Shown piece after piece: positions 55,454 through 64,000 of a stretch of 64,000 nt of DNA. Source of the DNA: Fratercula arctica. Lineage: Eukaryota > Chordata > Aves > Charadriiformes > Alcidae. Positions within the stretch are counted from its first letter, which is position 1. Every line of letters starts with the position of its first letter. Under the pieces are notes generated by a model. That model was not told the origin of the DNA, made no database searches, and saw nothing but the letters and a program-made list of their open reading frames with translations. Location of the stretch: the NCBI GenBank assembly GCA_947846985.1, contig CANTUZ010000025.1:17482100-17546099 (forward strand), written 5' to 3'. Position numbers and translations under genes: made by a program.

Positions 55454-56056
55454 CTATATCAGGGTCCTGTAATTGTTTGGGGTGAAGTCCCAGACCATTG
55501 AAGGTGAGAAGTTCTCTAAATACCTGCCCATGTTCTCCCACATGCCATGCCACCCCTGACTGTCCAGCCTTGGAGCAGATCTCTGGGTGGTAGTCTTAAA
55601 TAGTCGTTTAACCCTAAACGAGACCTGGAACACATTCAGGAGACATAACACTAGGAACATGCCGGTTTGAGCATCCCAAGGATATTCAGGATTCTCAAAA
55701 GCTGTCATACCTGGCCCAAAGGAGAAAAGGGAGGCAAAAGAGCTGGGGAAAGCGTCTCCCCCTGTTTCCCCCATAGACTGGGTGTAATTATTAATGAATT
55801 CTGAGAGGTGGTGCCCAATGTACGGACAGGACAGCAATACCACATAAATGCCCCAAAATAACCATCTAACAAGTGATGTTATCATATCATAAGCCGATAT
55901 TGCACAGGACAGTAAAATGATAATCCTCATCCCCCTCCCAAAAGTAACAAATATCATCACAGGGAGTGCATAAGACACATAGGAATTTACATAACACAGC
56001 CATGAGAACAAACTAAGCAAGATAGTGACCAGCGACTATTTACCTAACAAATTCAT
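55454..56056 (-). pseudogene. Element B membrane module of the gag frame
   Basis: After MNLLGK and TAG (about 56036-56056) the frame is open for about 190 codons: the same spans, NYTQ sequon and ENPEYPWD motif as element A. It reads through the position where A has its second TAG, into RVKRLFKTTT and a segment WHGMWENMGRYLENFSPSMVWDF. A one-base deletion near 55488 then shifts the frame. This copy shows that the hydrophobic module is joined to a cytosolic-looking domain before the linker. Confidence 0.78.
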
Positions 56057-56102
56057 TTTTTTCAAGCTCTAGTTGGATTCTGTCGTTGTCTCAACCCTTT
56101 GA

Positions 56103-56120
56103 GCCCCATGTTGGGCGCCA
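56103..56120 (-). promoter_or_regulatory. Element B primer-binding site, tRNA-Lys(1,2)-like
   Basis: The same 18 bases as element A, including the A mismatch at the twelfth position, eight bases from the LTR. Confidence 0.75.
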
Positions 56121-56128
56121 AAAAGGAC

Positions 56129-56471
56129 TGTCGTGGTTTGGCCTCAGACAGCAACACAGAACCAGGTGTCACTCGCTCGGCTTTTCCCGGTACGGGAAGG
56201 ATCAGAAGAAAAAGGCAAAACTCTTGGGTTGAGACAAAGGCAGTTTAACAGAACAGCAAAGGGAACAAGAAAACAACAACAATAACACAGACAGAGGAAT
56301 ATACAAACACGATTACAGAACCGCCGCTCCCCACCGCTCATGGACCAGACCCAGGACGCACCAGCCCACTCCAAACCCAGCTTCCTGCCCCCTCCCCTCC
56401 TTTTAATCTCAGGGTGGGCATGGCTCACATGGCATGGAATACTTAACCCTGTCCCCGCCAGAACCAGGACA
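56129..56471 (-). repeat. 5' LTR of element B
   Basis: 343 bp with intact TG/CA ends; the GTGGA duplication follows at 56472. Confidence 0.9.
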
Positions 56472-56476
56472 GTGGA

Positions 56477-57503
56477 GTGAAAACCATTGTCTTGTTACCT
56501 TGTGTGGCGATGTTTTTCTATGTTTTTGGGTCTTTTGTAATCTTTTGGGTTTTTGTTACTTACATAATGGCATCTCGTGGATCGCTGCGGTCAGACTCGC
56601 TGCAGTTGGACTCACCTCAGAATGTCAGGAGTCCTCTGTTGGGCATTGCACATAATTACACCTTGGGCTATTTTACGGGCCATTTAAGAAGAGGGGAGGA
56701 TTTGTATGTTCCGGTGGTGTCAATAGTAACACTTTTTGAGAGATTGGAGTACCCTTGGAATGTTTTGATCATCGTGCTTCTGTTGTTAATTTTTGCGGGC
56801 TTGTTCTTTGTCATTGGCTGGATCTGTGGTAGAGGGAAACGTCTGGTAGAGACCCCACTGGCCCCCATGACAAACACCATATCTGCGCAGATCCTGCCTG
56901 CCCCCGCGGCAAACACCATATCCATGCAGACCCTGTCAGCTCCCACAACTTGACATCGCACCCGTGCAGACCCCACTGTCCCCTGCGACTGACATCATGC
57001 CCGTAGAGACCCCGCCAGCCCCCACAACTGACATCGCGCCCATGCAGACCTTGCTGGCCCCCATGACAGATATTGCACCCTTGCAGAACCTGCTGGCCCC
57101 CATGACAAACACTGATCTTATCCAGACTCTGCTGGCTCTCATGACAAGACCCACAGCTGCAACGAGTAGTAAATCTACTATGACCTTGGTGATGGATGAT
57201 GCAGCTGACCTACAGACTCAATCAGTGCCAGTATCAGTCAACCCTGTACATAAGAGGAAACATGCAATAGCAGCAGATAGCGACAGTCAACCAGGGACAT
57301 CAGGCAATGCAGTAACAGAGGAAACTACTCGATCATTATTCCTAAGTGAGCTGCAAGACATATGTAAGGATTACAGCTGTCAGGAAGGCGAGCAAGTGAT
57401 TACTTGGCTGCTCAGATGCTGGGATACTGGAGCCGATAGTTTGGACTTAGATGGTAGAGAAGTCAAGGGGCTGGGATCATTGGCTAGAGAATCGGGTATT
57501 GAC
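56477..57503 (+). pseudogene. gag: Element D gag frame: membrane module, 39-bp repeat linker, Gag N-terminus (part 2)
   Basis: It continues the 50119 frame. Hydrophobic spans lie at about 56485-56570 and 56755-56830. Between them is a loop with an HNYT sequon and LERLEYPWN-type sequence corresponding to the NYT and EYPWD of A/B. After a basic GRGKR stop-transfer stretch comes a linker of 39-bp (13-residue) repeats (56861-57145, about seven and a half copies). A single extra T near 56951 shifts the frame inside this array; after it the frame runs through RSLFLSELQDIC and VITWLLRCWDTGA, the start of ERVL Gag. Only that one base separates the membrane module from Gag here. Confidence 0.8.
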
Positions 57504-58078
57504 TGTGTAAGGGATAATAGAGGATGGTCCGAGTGAGACACGACGGAAAATTACTAGCTGAACCAAACCCAGTATACGTGCTGAGAAAAAGGAACTCAGT
57601 ACTGTTGATGAGAACCTGACCTTCAAAGAAGAAGATAACAAGAAGGGAGTACAACAAGGTAGTCAGGTATCAGACAGCCACTGTTAGCAAAGCTGGATCA
57701 TGAGTCTGGTGGGGCTCGCTGCATGCGCTGGCCATGCATGTAGCGACTCTAGCCTGTACTTTTCCACTCAATCTGGTGCGGGATATAAGGGGGCTGTCTT
57801 GGGGCGGAGAGGGAGAGAGACATGAGCGCACTTTGAAGATACAGGGGATGCCCTGAAGTGCTGTGCTTGCCTCCCTCTGCCGTACCAATGTGGCTCCTTG
57901 TTATCCTGCTGCTCGACAGTGCTACTATGATCTATGGGTTGGTAAGACTCTCTGAAGTAACTTTTGGGACATTTGGGAACTGCTTTGCAAGGCTTCACAA
58001 TAAAGCAGAGTTAACTTTTTTTTCCTTGTGTGAGCTCTGGTTTGTAGGTTGGAATCTCTCTAAAAAGAACTGGTTACA
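57504..58078 (+). mobile_element. Solo LTR in element D gag, TSD TTGAC
   Basis: 575 bp from TGTGTAAGGG to GGTTACA. TTGAC lies at 57499-57503 and 58079-58083. GATATAAGG at about 57782 and AATAAA near 58000 serve as promoter and poly(A) signals. Same family as 48658-49308. Confidence 0.92.
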
Positions 58079-58742
58079 TTGACAGGGCTCTTGGAAGACC
58101 ACCACAATCCCTCACCCTCTGGAGGCGACTCCTGTTAAGCGTGAGGAGCAGGTATCCCTTTAGGGACAATATAATGTACGGCCCATCCAAGTGGACAACT
58201 ATTGAGAGAGATGTTAAGAATCTGAGGGAAATAGCTGTGCATGAGATGATTTTCAGCGATTTGGACAACCTGCAGACATCATTAGATCCATATGCACTCC
58301 AAATTACCGGACCCATTTGGCGCAAGTGGGTACTGAGTGCACCAGTGGCATGTGCTAATGTGTTGGCATTTTGCTGGAGAGATGATGAGGCACCGACAGT
58401 GGGTGATACGGATGCTTGAATGCATTACACACGTAATCTTCTTTCTGCCCCACAGGCTGGTGTCTCAGCATTGAAGAAATCATTTGGCATGGCCAGTGTC
58501 TCTGTTGGGGAAAAACACTTCCCTACTAAACCCATTAGAGAAAAACAGTACACACCATGGCACATCCTGTGGGCTACCCTGCATGATCAGGGAGAAAACC
58601 TACTTCGGCTTTACAGACATGCATGCATGAGTTGCAAAGTAAAAACACTCCCAAGGGGGTGTTTTTACAGGAGAAGTGCTGCTCCAGTTTCCAGTGGACC
58701 ATCCCCCAGAAGGCACAGATGGGCTTCCGAGCCTGATTTATG
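58079..58742 (+). pseudogene. gag: Element D Gag, C-terminal part
   Basis: After the solo LTR the Gag frame resumes (LWRRLLLSVRSRYPF). It is stopped by TGA at 58417-58419, shortened relative to A in the coiled-coil region, and continues at 58420 to TGA 58741-58743. The match to elements A and B is clear but diverged. A TAG followed by GGGGGG lies near 58789 at the gag-pol boundary. Confidence 0.8.
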
Positions 58743-58789
58743 ACATGCAACTGTCACAGATGGAAGTGGTGGGCCCTCTAGTCAAAAGT

Positions 58790-59315
58790 AGGGGGGGCCT
58801 GCCTCCAGCCAGGAGGAGGAGAGGGATAATCGAGTTTACCAGACTATGTGGATTCAATGGCCTAGCACATCAGAACCACAAAAGTATAGGGCTTTGGTGG
58901 ACACTGGTGCACAGTGCACCCTAATACCATCGAATCATAGAAGGGAAGAATCCATCACTATTGCTAGAGTGACAGGGCGATCTCAAGAACTGACTGTACT
59001 GGAGGCCAAAGTGAGCCTAATGGGGAATAAATGGGAAAAGTTTCCCATTGTGACTGTCCTGGATGCCCCATGCATTCTTGGCATAAATTACCTCATGAGA
59101 AGGTATTTTAAGGACTCGAGGGGGTATCGGTGGGCATTTGGTGTAGTGGCAGTGGAGACAGAGGAAGTTGTGCAACTGTCTACTTTGCCTGGCCTGTCAG
59201 AGGACCCTTCTATTCTGGGGCTGTTGAGGGTCGAGGGAAAAAAGGTGCCCATTGCTACTACAACTGTACATAGGCGACAATATCGCACTAATCGAGATTG
59301 TTTGCTCTCTATTCA
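58790..59315 (+). pseudogene. pol: Element D protease and start of RT, truncated
   Basis: The frame corresponds to element A pol from the gag-pol UAG onward. DTGAQ is present near 58900, followed by the conserved ILGINYL and LPGLSEDPS segments. It ends at the CR1 junction 59316, before any catalytic RT residue. The rest of pol is missing. Confidence 0.85.
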
Positions 59316-61174
59316 CAGAATCACAAAATCACAGAATGATAGGGGTTGGAAGGGACCTCTGGAGATCATCTAGTCCAACCCCCCCTGCCAGAGCAGGGTC
59401 ACCTAGAGCAGGTTACACAGGAACATGTCCAGGCGGGTTTTGAATGTCTCCAGAGATGGAGACTCCACCACCTCTCTGGGCAGCCTGTTCCAGTGCTCTG
59501 CCACCCTCAGGGTAAAGAAGTTCCTCCTCATGTTTAGGTGGAACTTCTTATGCTCAAGTTTGTGCCCATTGCCTCTTGTCCTGTCCCCGGGCACTACTGA
59601 GAAGAGCCTGGTCCCATCCTCCTGACACCCACCCTTTAAGTATTTATAAGTGTTGATAAGATCCCCCCTCAGCCGTCTTTTTTCCAGACTGAAGAGACCC
59701 AAATCCCTCAGCCTTTCCTCATAAGAGAGGTGTTCCAGTCCCAGAATCATCTTGGTAGCCCTCTGCTGCACCCTTTCCAGCAGTTCCCTGTCCTTCTGGA
59801 ACCGGGGAGCCCAGAACTGGACACAGTACTCCAGGTGTGGCCTCACCAATGCAGAGTAGAGGGGGAGGATGACCTCCCTTGACCTGCTGGCCACACTCTT
59901 CTTGATGCACCCCAGGATGTCCTCGGCCTTCTTGGCCACAAGGGCACATTGCTGGCTCATGGTCATCCTGTTGTCCACCAGGACTCCCAGGTCTCTTTCC
60001 ACAGAGCTGCTCTCCAGCAGGTCAGCCCCCAACCTGTACTGGTGCATGGGGTTATTCCTCCCCAGGTGCAGCACCCTACACTTGCCCTTGTTGAATTTCA
60101 TAAGGTTTCTCTCTGCCCAGATCTCCAACCTGTCCAGGTCTCTCTGTATGGCAGCACAGCCCTCCAGTGTGTCAGCCGCCCCCCCCCCCAGCTTTGTGTC
60201 ATCAGCAAACTTGCTGAGGGTGCACTCTATCCCCTCATCCAGATCATTGATGAATATATTGAACAGGACTGGACCCAGTACTGACCCCTGGGGAACACCA
60301 CTCGTCACTGGTCTCCAACTAGATTCTGTGCCCCTAATGACAACCATCTGAGCTCTCTCTTTCAACCAGTTTTCTATCCACCTTACTGTCCATTCATCTA
60401 ACCCACACTTCCTAAGCTTCCCTATGAGGATGCTGTGGGAGACCGTGTCAAACGCCTTGCTTAAGTCAAGATAGACCACATCTACCGCCCTCCCCTCATC
60501 TATCCATCCAGTCATGCCATCGTAGAAGTCTATCAGATTAGTCAGACATGATTTCCCCTTGGTGAATCCATGTTGAGTACTTCTGATAGCTTTCTTTTCC
60601 TCCACGTGCCTTGAGATGACGCCCAGAACAAGCTGTTCCATCATCTTTCCAGGGATGGAGGTGAGGCTGACTGGCCTGTAGTTCCCCGGCTCCTCCTTCT
60701 TGCCTTTTTTGAAGACTGGAGTGACATTAGCTTTCCTCCAGTCCTCAGGCACCTCGCCTGTTCTCCAGGACCTTTCAAAGATGATGGAGAGCGGTCCAGC
60801 AATGACTTCTGCCAGCTCCCTCAGCACTCTCGGGTGCATCCCATCGGGGCCCATGGACTTGTGGATATCTAAATGATCTAATTGATCCCTCACTCGCTCC
60901 TCCTCAACCCAAGGGAAGTCTTCTTCTTTCCCTGTTACTTTATTCAATGCCTGGGACTTCTGAGGGCTGGGCCGAGCAGAAAAGACCGAAGCAAAGAAGG
61001 CATTCAGTAACTCTGCCTTCTCCGCATCCTCCGTCACCATGACTCCTGTCTCATTCAACAGTGGGCCCACAACTTCTCTGGTCTTCCTTTTGCTTCCAAT
61101 ATACTTGTAGAAGCTCTTTTTGTTGTGCTTGACGTCCCTAGCCAGGTCTAATTCCAAGGCGGCCTTGGCTTTCC
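59316..61174 (-). mobile_element. CR1 LINE, minus strand, 5'-truncated, intact RT ORF
   Basis: The 3' end at 59316 has the CACAGAAT-repeat tail followed by the GGTTGGAAGGGACC segment. The 5' end adjoins a second CR1 copy at 61175. Confidence 0.92.
59403..61157 (-). CDS. CR1 reverse transcriptase, 584-codon open frame (5'-truncated ORF2)
   Basis: Uninterrupted from 61157 to 59403. It covers the linker after the endonuclease, then RT with [41 protein letters not shown] (first Asp), [10 protein letters not shown] and the catalytic FADD (about 60200), then the CR1 C-terminal region [10 protein letters not shown]...[11 protein letters not shown] to the end. The endonuclease is missing because the copy is 5'-truncated, so it is not autonomous. 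An open RT of this length marks a recent insertion. The Met at 61157 need not be a real start. Confidence 0.88.
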   Translation of the reverse strand: MELDLARDVKHNKKSFYKYIGSKRKTREVVGPLLNETGVMVTEDAEKAELLNAFFASVFSARPSPQKSQALNKVTGKEEDFPWVEEERVRDQLDHLDIHKSMGPDGMHPRVLRELAEVIAGPLSIIFERSWRTGEVPEDWRKANVTPVFKKGKKEEPGNYRPVSLTSIPGKMMEQLVLGVISRHVEEKKAIRSTQHGFTKGKSCLTNLIDFYDGMTGWIDEGRAVDVVYLDLSKAFDTVSHSILIGKLRKCGLDEWTVRWIENWLKERAQMVVIRGTESSWRPVTSGVPQGSVLGPVLFNIFINDLDEGIECTLSKFADDTKLGGGAADTLEGCAAIQRDLDRLEIWAERNLMKFNKGKCRVLHLGRNNPMHQYRLGADLLESSSVERDLGVLVDNRMTMSQQCALVAKKAEDILGCIKKSVASRSREVILPLYSALVRPHLEYCVQFWAPRFQKDRELLERVQQRATKMILGLEHLSYEERLRDLGLFSLEKRRLRGDLINTYKYLKGGCQEDGTRLFSVVPGDRTRGNGHKLEHKKFHLNMRRNFFTLRVAEHWNRLPREVVESPSLETFKTRLDMFLCNLL

Positions 61175-62237
61175 TTGTCCAGGTGGGTTTTGAATGTCTC
61201 CAGAGAAGGAGACTCCACCACCTCTCTGGGCAGCCTGTTCCAGTGCTCTGCCACCCTCAAAGTAAAGAAGGTCCTCCTCATGTTTAGGTGGAACTTCCTA
61301 TGCTCAAGTTTGTGCCCGTTACCTCTTGTCCTGTGGCTGGGCACCACTGAAAAGAGCCTGTCCCCATCCTCCTGACACCCACCCTTTAAGCATTTATAAG
61401 CATTGATAAGATCCCCCCTCAGTCTTCTCTTCTCCAGACTAAAAAGACCCAAGTCCCCCAGCCTTTCTTCATAAGAGAGATGCTCTAGTCCCCTAATCAT
61501 CTTGGTAGCCCTTTGCTGTTACCCTCTCCAGCAAGGAGACAAGACTCCCAGGTCAGCCCCCAACCTGTACTGGTGCATGGGGTTATTCCTCCCCAGGTGC
61601 AGCACCCTACACTTGCCCTTGTTGAATTTCATAAGGTTCCTCTCCACCCAACTCTCCAGCCTGTCTAGGTCTCGCTGTATGGCGGCACAGCCTTCTGGTG
61701 TGTCAGCCACCCCTCCCAGTTTTGTGTCATCAGCAAACTTGCTGAGGGTGCACTCTATCCCTTCATCCAGGTCATTGATGAATATATTGAACAGGACTGA
61801 CCCCTAGGGAACACCACTTGTCACTGACCTCCAACTAGACTCTGTGCCCCTAATCACAACCCTCTGAGCTCTGTCTTCCAACCAGTTTTCTATGCACCCC
61901 ACTGTCCATTCATCTAACCCACACTTCCTAAGCTTCCCTATGAGGATGCTGTGGGAGACCGTGTCGAAAGCCTTGCTGAAGTCAAGGTAGACAACATCCA
62001 CTGCCCTCCCCTCATCTATCCATCCAGTCATGCCATCATAGAAGGCTATCAGATTAGTCAGACATGATTTCCCCTTGGTGAATCTGTGTTGAGTACTTCT
62101 GATAGCTTGCTTTTCCTCCACATGCCTTGAGATGATGCCCAGAATGAGCTGTTCCATCATCTTTCCAGGGATGGAGGTGAGGCTGACCGGCCTGTAGTTT
62201 CCTGGTCTTCCTTCTTGGCCTTTTTGAAGACTGGAGT
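61175..62237 (-). mobile_element. Second CR1 fragment in tandem, minus strand, decayed
   Basis: It corresponds to the RT part of the first copy (frames at 62160-61804, 61710-61519 and 61500-61175) with several deletions, for example between the FADD region and SLEKRRLRG. It lacks the 3' tail and stops at 62237 in the KVFKK-type segment. The two copies are head-to-tail with no sequence between them. Confidence 0.88.
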
Positions 62238-62254
62238 CATAGCCAGCTATGCTG

Positions 62255-62774
62255 TGTGGGATTCAAGGTCTCAGTGTTTCTGAGCCTTGCCAGGTGCAGG
62301 GATGAGGAGGAGCAAGGCCTGGGCACTTGACCCAAGCTGGCCAACAGGGTTATTTCATGCCATGAACGTCACATTCAATATAAATTAGAAAGTTTGCTGT
62401 GTAGTTCTCTCTCTCCCTTGATGGCAATGGTCCAGAGAACTTATTGCCCCCGTGCTGGACCCCCAAGTCCTTCCCTTCCTCCCGAAGTCGTAGCGCTCGC
62501 AGTGTCTGACATTTGTTGCCCACTGCTGGGAGTGCACAGCTTCCTACTGATAGAATTGGCTGAGTATAATCCTTGTCTATTTTATATTAGTATTGGTATT
62601 AATACTGGTTCTTTAGTATTATTGTTAATCATTTAGTCTTATCCTATTAAATCTATTTATATTTCAACCCTCATGTTTCCTTGCTTTCCCCGATTCCCCT
62701 TCCCGTGTGGGGATGGATGATGGAATAATTGTCTAAACAACAATAAATTGTTACGGGTTTCTCAAACCATAACA
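62255..62774 (+). repeat. 3' LTR of element D
   Basis: About 520 bp, nearly identical to 49414-49924, with an additional CAATAAATTGTTACGGG stretch near 62743. Confidence 0.85.
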
Positions 62775-64000
62775 ATGGGTCCGCTACTTGCTGGCTCGTT
62801 TAGCTTGATGCTCGGTAGCACACACGCATGCACTCACACACTCATCTCACAGGCATCCACATTTGCAAGACTCCACAAATACCAGCACGGACCCTCCACT
62901 CACCTGATATTCCTGCCCAGACCAAAGGCCTCCTACTCACAGGCTAGTCCATCTTGAAACTTACTAGCAAATTACACATACACCTCCACAAACACCAGGT
63001 TTGGAGAAGATAGTGACAATTCCCCCCCCAGCAGTTGGCACCAGACACATGGGCTGTGACCCACGGTCCCGCTCCAGCTGCTGGTATTGATCCCCTCACT
63101 TGCCTCACTGACACTGGTCTGTCCCAGTAACTGGTTTTCAGGACACATACTGTTCCAGTCCCAGTGGCTGGCAGCTGAGACCCCCACCCACTCCAGTAGC
63201 TGGCACTGAGACTCCCACTCACTCTGGTTACTTATACCACAGGCCAGAAGCACCTACACCTCCAGTCTGACTCCAGTTGCTGGTATCAAATCCACCAATG
63301 CTGCCCCCCCCAGTAGCTGGCACTTAGTTTTCGTAGCACGCATACACATGGGATAGAGAGTGAGATTACACAGAGAGATAGTAAAGAAAGGATTTAATAA
63401 GAAGACAGGACAGACTGCAGTGATTGGACAGACTGCAGTGATCAGGTGCAGGCCTCAGTCAGATAAGTGTATTTACTGGCCCCATTTTACATGGAACCAT
63501 CTCCTTTTATACCCTTCTGTCTACCCCCCTTTGTTCCTCCCCAGTCCCCCTTCCCCTACATGTTTCTTCATCATTTTATATAGTTCTATTGAATCCCTCA
63601 CCCCTCCAAGTCTGGTATATGGGATCCCCCCTGGTTTACTATCTTATCAGTTGCAAAGTCCGGGTTGATCTTTCTGGACTGGGGCCTGTAGTTTCTTGAT
63701 CGCCCATCAATTACTTCGGTGAGGTTTGTTTCTTGTTATCATCTCCACCTTTGTTTGTCAGGTCTTTTTCTCTCTATGTTTTGCATTTTTGCATATGGCT
63801 TCCCCCTTTACCCTTTACCATTTGACAAGGTCCTTGATGAGATATTACTGAAATAGACATTCCCACATTCCACATACCCTTATCAATTAATGCAACTGAC
63901 CAGGTTCGGTTCTCATCTCTGCCTCCTTTATCATTTGTTGTTCAGGTTTGTGTCCCCGTATGTTCTTGTATATGACTTTCTCCTTTTCTTATTATCTCTT
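62775..64000 (-). mobile_element. LTR-like sequence running off the window
   Basis: On the minus strand a TTATTAAATCC poly(A)-like site lies near 63390. It is followed by a region of imperfect repeats of CAGTAGCTGGCACTGAG-like units (63060-63330, plus-strand reading), the style of avian LTR R/U5 regions. No coding sequence is visible. The boundaries are uncertain. Confidence 0.45.

Larger units (their letters stand above)
50266..56471 (-). mobile_element. Element B: ERVL-like provirus, inverted near copy of element A
   Basis: LTRs at 50266-50605 (3') and 56129-56471 (5'). TSD GTGGA lies at 50261-50265 and 56472-56476. Gene order and sequence follow element A throughout. It shares A's TAG after the MNLLGK start, the TGA before Gag, the gag-pol UAG and the TGA before RNase H. 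Private changes are frameshifts near 55480-55495, 54020, 53080-53090 and 51530, and a TGA at 54994. It inserted into the gag frame of element D. Confidence 0.93.
49414..62774 (+). mobile_element. Element D: second ERVL-like provirus, heavily interrupted
   Basis: 5' LTR (49414-49924), primer region, membrane module and Gag, partial protease, 3' LTR (62255-62774). Interrupted by element B (50266-56471), a solo LTR (57504-58078) and CR1 copies (59316-62237). RT to integrase is lost between 59315 and 62238. The two LTRs are almost the same, and the 16-18 bp just before each also look alike (ATAGC-AGCTA), so the true LTR start may lie slightly further upstream. Confidence 0.8.

Noticed and set aside
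55129..55485. 118-codon Cys/Gly/Arg-rich plus-strand ORF
   Set aside because: Antisense of the Ala/Thr/Pro linker repeats of element B.
48658..58078. The LTRs at 48658-49308 (minus) and 57504-58078 (plus) as the two ends of one provirus
   Set aside because: They are in opposite orientations, and the second has its own exact TSD, so they are separate insertions.

Overview
The window reads as a gene-poor, repeat-saturated stretch of a bird genome. The grounds are CR1 LINEs on both strands, several families of avian-type LTRs, ERVL-like and gammaretrovirus-like proviruses and about 8 kb of simple-sequence satellite. I found no recognisable host gene, tRNA, rRNA or CRISPR. This density of young, nested endogenous retroviruses (ERVs) fits a W chromosome or another low-recombination region; that is inference, not something the sequence proves.

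Layout. 1-10001: a nearly complete gammaretrovirus-like provirus on the minus strand (446-9701, TSD AGACA, tRNA-Pro PBS) sits inside an older LTR. Its LTRs differ at about five positions. env is open end to end, gag has one nonsense codon, and pol has one nonsense codon and one frameshift. A 253-aa ORF of unknown function with Cys/His clusters lies between pol and env. 10002-11057: a CR1 fragment. 11058-17125: a decayed Polinton/Maverick (adintovirus-like) element with hexon, pX-like protein, penton and integrase on the minus strand, and PolB and packaging ATPase on the plus strand, broken up by LTR pieces. 17463-20260: LTR fragments, including an alpharetrovirus-type solo LTR with a 6-bp TSD. 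20270-23444: a CR1 (endonuclease and RT) split by a solo LTR.

24690-32995 is satellite: pyrimidine-rich blocks, then their purine-rich complement, then a CA-rich array, with LTRs inserted. 33064-42668 is a truncated env-bearing ERV (element C) whose pol is split by a complete ERVL-like provirus (element A, 34887-41016, plus strand). 45010-49308 holds further LTRs. 49414-62774 is a second ERVL-like provirus (element D, plus strand). It is interrupted by a near copy of element A in inverted orientation (element B, 50266-56471, TSD GTGGA), by a solo LTR (57504-58078, TSD TTGAC) and by two CR1 copies (59316-62237). The window ends in another LTR-like sequence.

Most notable: in elements A, B and D the gag reading frame appears to begin with a multi-spanning membrane module joined through a Pro/Ala/Thr-rich repeat linker to the conventional Gag. 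The module and Gag are separated only by isolated stops and single-base indels, and motifs in the membrane module are conserved between the diverged D and A/B families. I do not recognise this architecture from described ERVL elements; it recalls the membrane-anchored glycosylated Gag of murine gammaretroviruses. The other candidates are the gammaretroviral accessory ORF, an Env whose TM subunit lacks an N-terminal hydrophobic fusion peptide, and the Polinton fossil in an avian context.
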